Source: a bacterium
GTDB lineage: Bacteria > CSSED10-310 > JAJRTK01
Direction: 5' to 3'
DNA: 43,133 bases
NCBI GenBank assembly: GCA_024278345.1
Contig: JAJRTK010000026.1
Location: forward strand, 1 to 43,133
Below are positions 41,986 to 43,133 of the stretch, one piece after another (positions within the stretch are counted from its first letter, which is position 1; every line of letters begins with the position of its first letter). A program made the position numbers and the translations under genes. Under the pieces are notes generated by a model. The model searched no databases. It worked only from the letters and a program-made list of their open reading frames with translations, and had not been told where the DNA came from.

Positions 41986-42223
41986 CGGCTTCTTCCACCT
42001 GGCGAGCCCGTTCGGCCATCCGTTGGCGCTTCCATCGAGCTGGCATCCAGTCGTAGTCTTTCAGCTACACCTTGTCACCTTCCAAAGTGATGCGGGAAGG
42101 CGAGGCAAGGATCGGTTTCAAGAAAGACGAGTTTTCCTGTGTGGCTATGAATCACCGCGTTGATGAACTCTTCGGTCCGCTCGTAGAGTAGATCTTTGAG
42201 TTCGATTGAAGCGCATGCCCAGG
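41986..42223 (-). pseudogene. decayed minus-strand coding remnant, family unknown
   Basis: Two minus-strand frames read like one broken protein. The first (about 42205 down to 42130) gives IELKDLLYERTEEF and INAVIHSHTGKLVFL. A one-base shift near 42120 continues as FLKPILASPSRITLEGDKV, then an in-frame TAG, then LKDYDWMPARWKRQRMAERA to about 41990. The pieces join smoothly, which favours a gene with a frameshift and a nonsense codon over chance. I do not recognise the family. It abuts the transposase fragment at about 42200, which may have cut off its N-terminus. Confidence 0.35.
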
Positions 42224-42320
42224 ACATTGAGCAGGTGGTTTGAGCTGATCGTGCGCTATCTCCGGCATCGGTACACAAACGGACTTACGGAGGGATTCAA
42301 CAACAAGATCAAGCTGATCT
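42200..42320 (+). pseudogene. C-terminal fragment of an ISL3-type transposase
   Basis: The frame after a TGA at 42197-42199 reads RLKRMPRTLSRWFELIVRYL and RHRYTNGLTEGFNNKIKLI. This matches the C-terminal part of ISL3-family DDE transposases, where T-N-x-x-x-E-G-x-N-N-K-I-K-x-I carries the catalytic Glu. Only about 40 residues survive; the normal KR-x-x-Y-G-F-R-N continuation is missing and the frame runs into the antisense of the neighbouring gene. No terminal inverted repeats or start codon were seen, so this is an insertion-sequence relic. Confidence 0.7.
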
Positions 42321-42674
42321 CATCAGCCGCCTCCGGGAGGTTTGGGCCGTGAAAAAGAGGGCTGCGAAGAGAGCAAGCAGACTTGCCGCGGGAACGGCGT
42401 GGGTCGTCGCCGTGCTCCAGAATCCCGACTCCAGGGCGTAGGTGCCGCCGGCCTGGACTCCTGCATCAGGTTGCCCCGCCGTGCCGGTCACCTGGTAAAT
42501 GCCGCCGCTGCTTTCCCCGCCGCCGCCGTCCACCGTACTCCACGTCACCTTGTAAGCTCCCCCGCTCTGCGCTGGCGCGACGGACGGCCAGCCTCCCAGG
42601 ATCAGGCAGCAACCCACGACGCCAAGCGCGACTGTCACGCTCTTCGAAGTCGATAAAACACCAATGAATCGCAT
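42309..42674 (-). CDS. small secreted protein with C-terminal sorting-like (PEP-CTERM-like) tail
   Basis: 121 aa. ATG at 42674 is preceded on the minus strand by AGGAGA. The signal peptide ends around SVAPAQ/SG (about residue 35). The mature region is Gly-rich, YKVTWSTVDGGGGESSGG followed by IYQVTGTAGQPDAGVQAGG and TYALESGFWS, a pattern seen in short secreted repeats of several phyla. The C-terminus is tripartite: VPAAS, a hydrophobic stretch (LLALFAALFFTA) and a basic cluster (SRRRL), like PEP-CTERM-type anchors processed by exosortases. The last residues (about RSA) and the stop lie in sequence shared with the ISL3 fragment, so the end may have been altered by that insertion. No exosortase gene is in the window. 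Confidence 0.65.
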   Translation of the reverse strand: MRFIGVLSTSKSVTVALGVVGCCLILGGWPSVAPAQSGGAYKVTWSTVDGGGGESSGGIYQVTGTAGQPDAGVQAGGTYALESGFWSTATTHAVPAASLLALFAALFFTAQTSRRRLMRSA

Positions 42675-43133
42675 GATCAAATCTCCTGCCAACAGCGCCC
42701 AAGTTCGGGAACCTCGACCCGAAACCACGGGGGCCGGGCAGGCCCGACCGGGAATCGGTGATGAGCTTCCACGGGGTACGCATCCGTTCAAGCTTGGCAT
42801 ATCCCCACACCAGTCGGCAAACGCGGGCCCCATAGCCTCCGGGTTGCCTCCGGCCAGGCCCGATCCATCTCAGCCTCATGCCACCGAAATCGGCGGCACC
42901 TGAAAAAACAGATCCTGGGACGCCCTGAGGCGGTATCCACGTAACCCTCATGGAGAAGAAATCGAACCACCCCAGAAGCATGAAAGGCAGGACGCCGCGG
43001 TCTCCGATGTTTTAGCCCCCCAATCGGGACCTATCAAATCTGGTTTACAAGTTCAGGAGGCGATAGACCCGGGCGAGGGTGAGAGTTGGAGATGACAAAA
43101 AAGGCGTGAGGCTTGAGGATTGGAAAAATTTCC
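42675..43133. other. 459-base terminal region without a recognisable gene
   Basis: No gene could be supported. Two overlapping minus-strand frames (about 42788-42970 and a longer one to 42981) are open but match nothing I recognise. The region just before the secreted protein's start should hold its promoter. The last bases contain an AGGAGG (about 43057-43062) with no good start behind it inside the window. Confidence 0.45.

Overview
The window looks like chromosomal DNA from a high-GC, Gram-negative bacterium, most likely an Acidobacteriota member. This is inferred from gene content, not from a marker gene. The pointers are a VWFA-related protein of the acidobacterial type, an Oar-like TonB-dependent receptor with an N-terminal carboxypeptidase-regulatory-like domain, CRTAC1/ASPIC propellers paired with TPR proteins, GWxTD and phosphatase/TPR fusions, and a Gld-type ABC module. 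No rRNA, tRNA, CRISPR array or intact mobile element was seen.

Positions 1-5020 (+ strand) hold a structured 470-base leader, glmU (peptidoglycan and LPS precursor synthesis), two membrane or exported proteins of unknown function, and an Mrp/ApbC-type P-loop ATPase that lacks the family's C-terminal CxxC. Positions 5169-18713 (+) form a tightly packed cluster of exported or membrane proteins: a HEAT-repeat protein, a seven-bladed CRTAC1/ASPIC propeller, a TPR protein, a membrane-anchored alkaline-phosphatase-superfamily/TPR fusion, a GWxTD protein, and a giant phosphatase-TPR-phosphatase-TPR protein broken by an apparent one-base frameshift near 17806. Several junctions are ATGA overlaps, which suggests one transcript. 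An 11-12 bp inverted repeat with a T-run ends the block.

Positions 18803-28371 contain a convergent LEA-like lipoprotein gene (-), a 633-base gap, the TonB-dependent receptor, an array of four hairpins ending in a clear intrinsic terminator, and a three-gene unit in which two paralogous TPR genes flank a second CRTAC1 propeller. The CRTAC1 + TPR pairing therefore occurs twice in the window. Positions 28635-37012 carry the VWFA-related protein (-), a very large Ser/Thr kinase-AAA-TPR-GAF-PAS-histidine-kinase fusion whose H-box has Glu in place of His (+), and a lone carbamate kinase (-).

Positions 37200-41985 (+) form a compact gldA-gldF-gldG-DUF4340 ABC-transporter operon. The end of the window (41986-43133) is a decayed region: a broken minus-strand coding remnant, a roughly 120 bp piece of an ISL3-type transposase, and a small secreted protein with a C-terminal sorting-like tail whose last codons and stop appear to come from the transposase fragment.

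Most of the window encodes cell-envelope proteins. The cluster at 5169-18713 and the TPR-CRTAC1-TPR unit are the best candidates for an undescribed envelope system. That is an inference from gene order and paralogy; no function is demonstrated.
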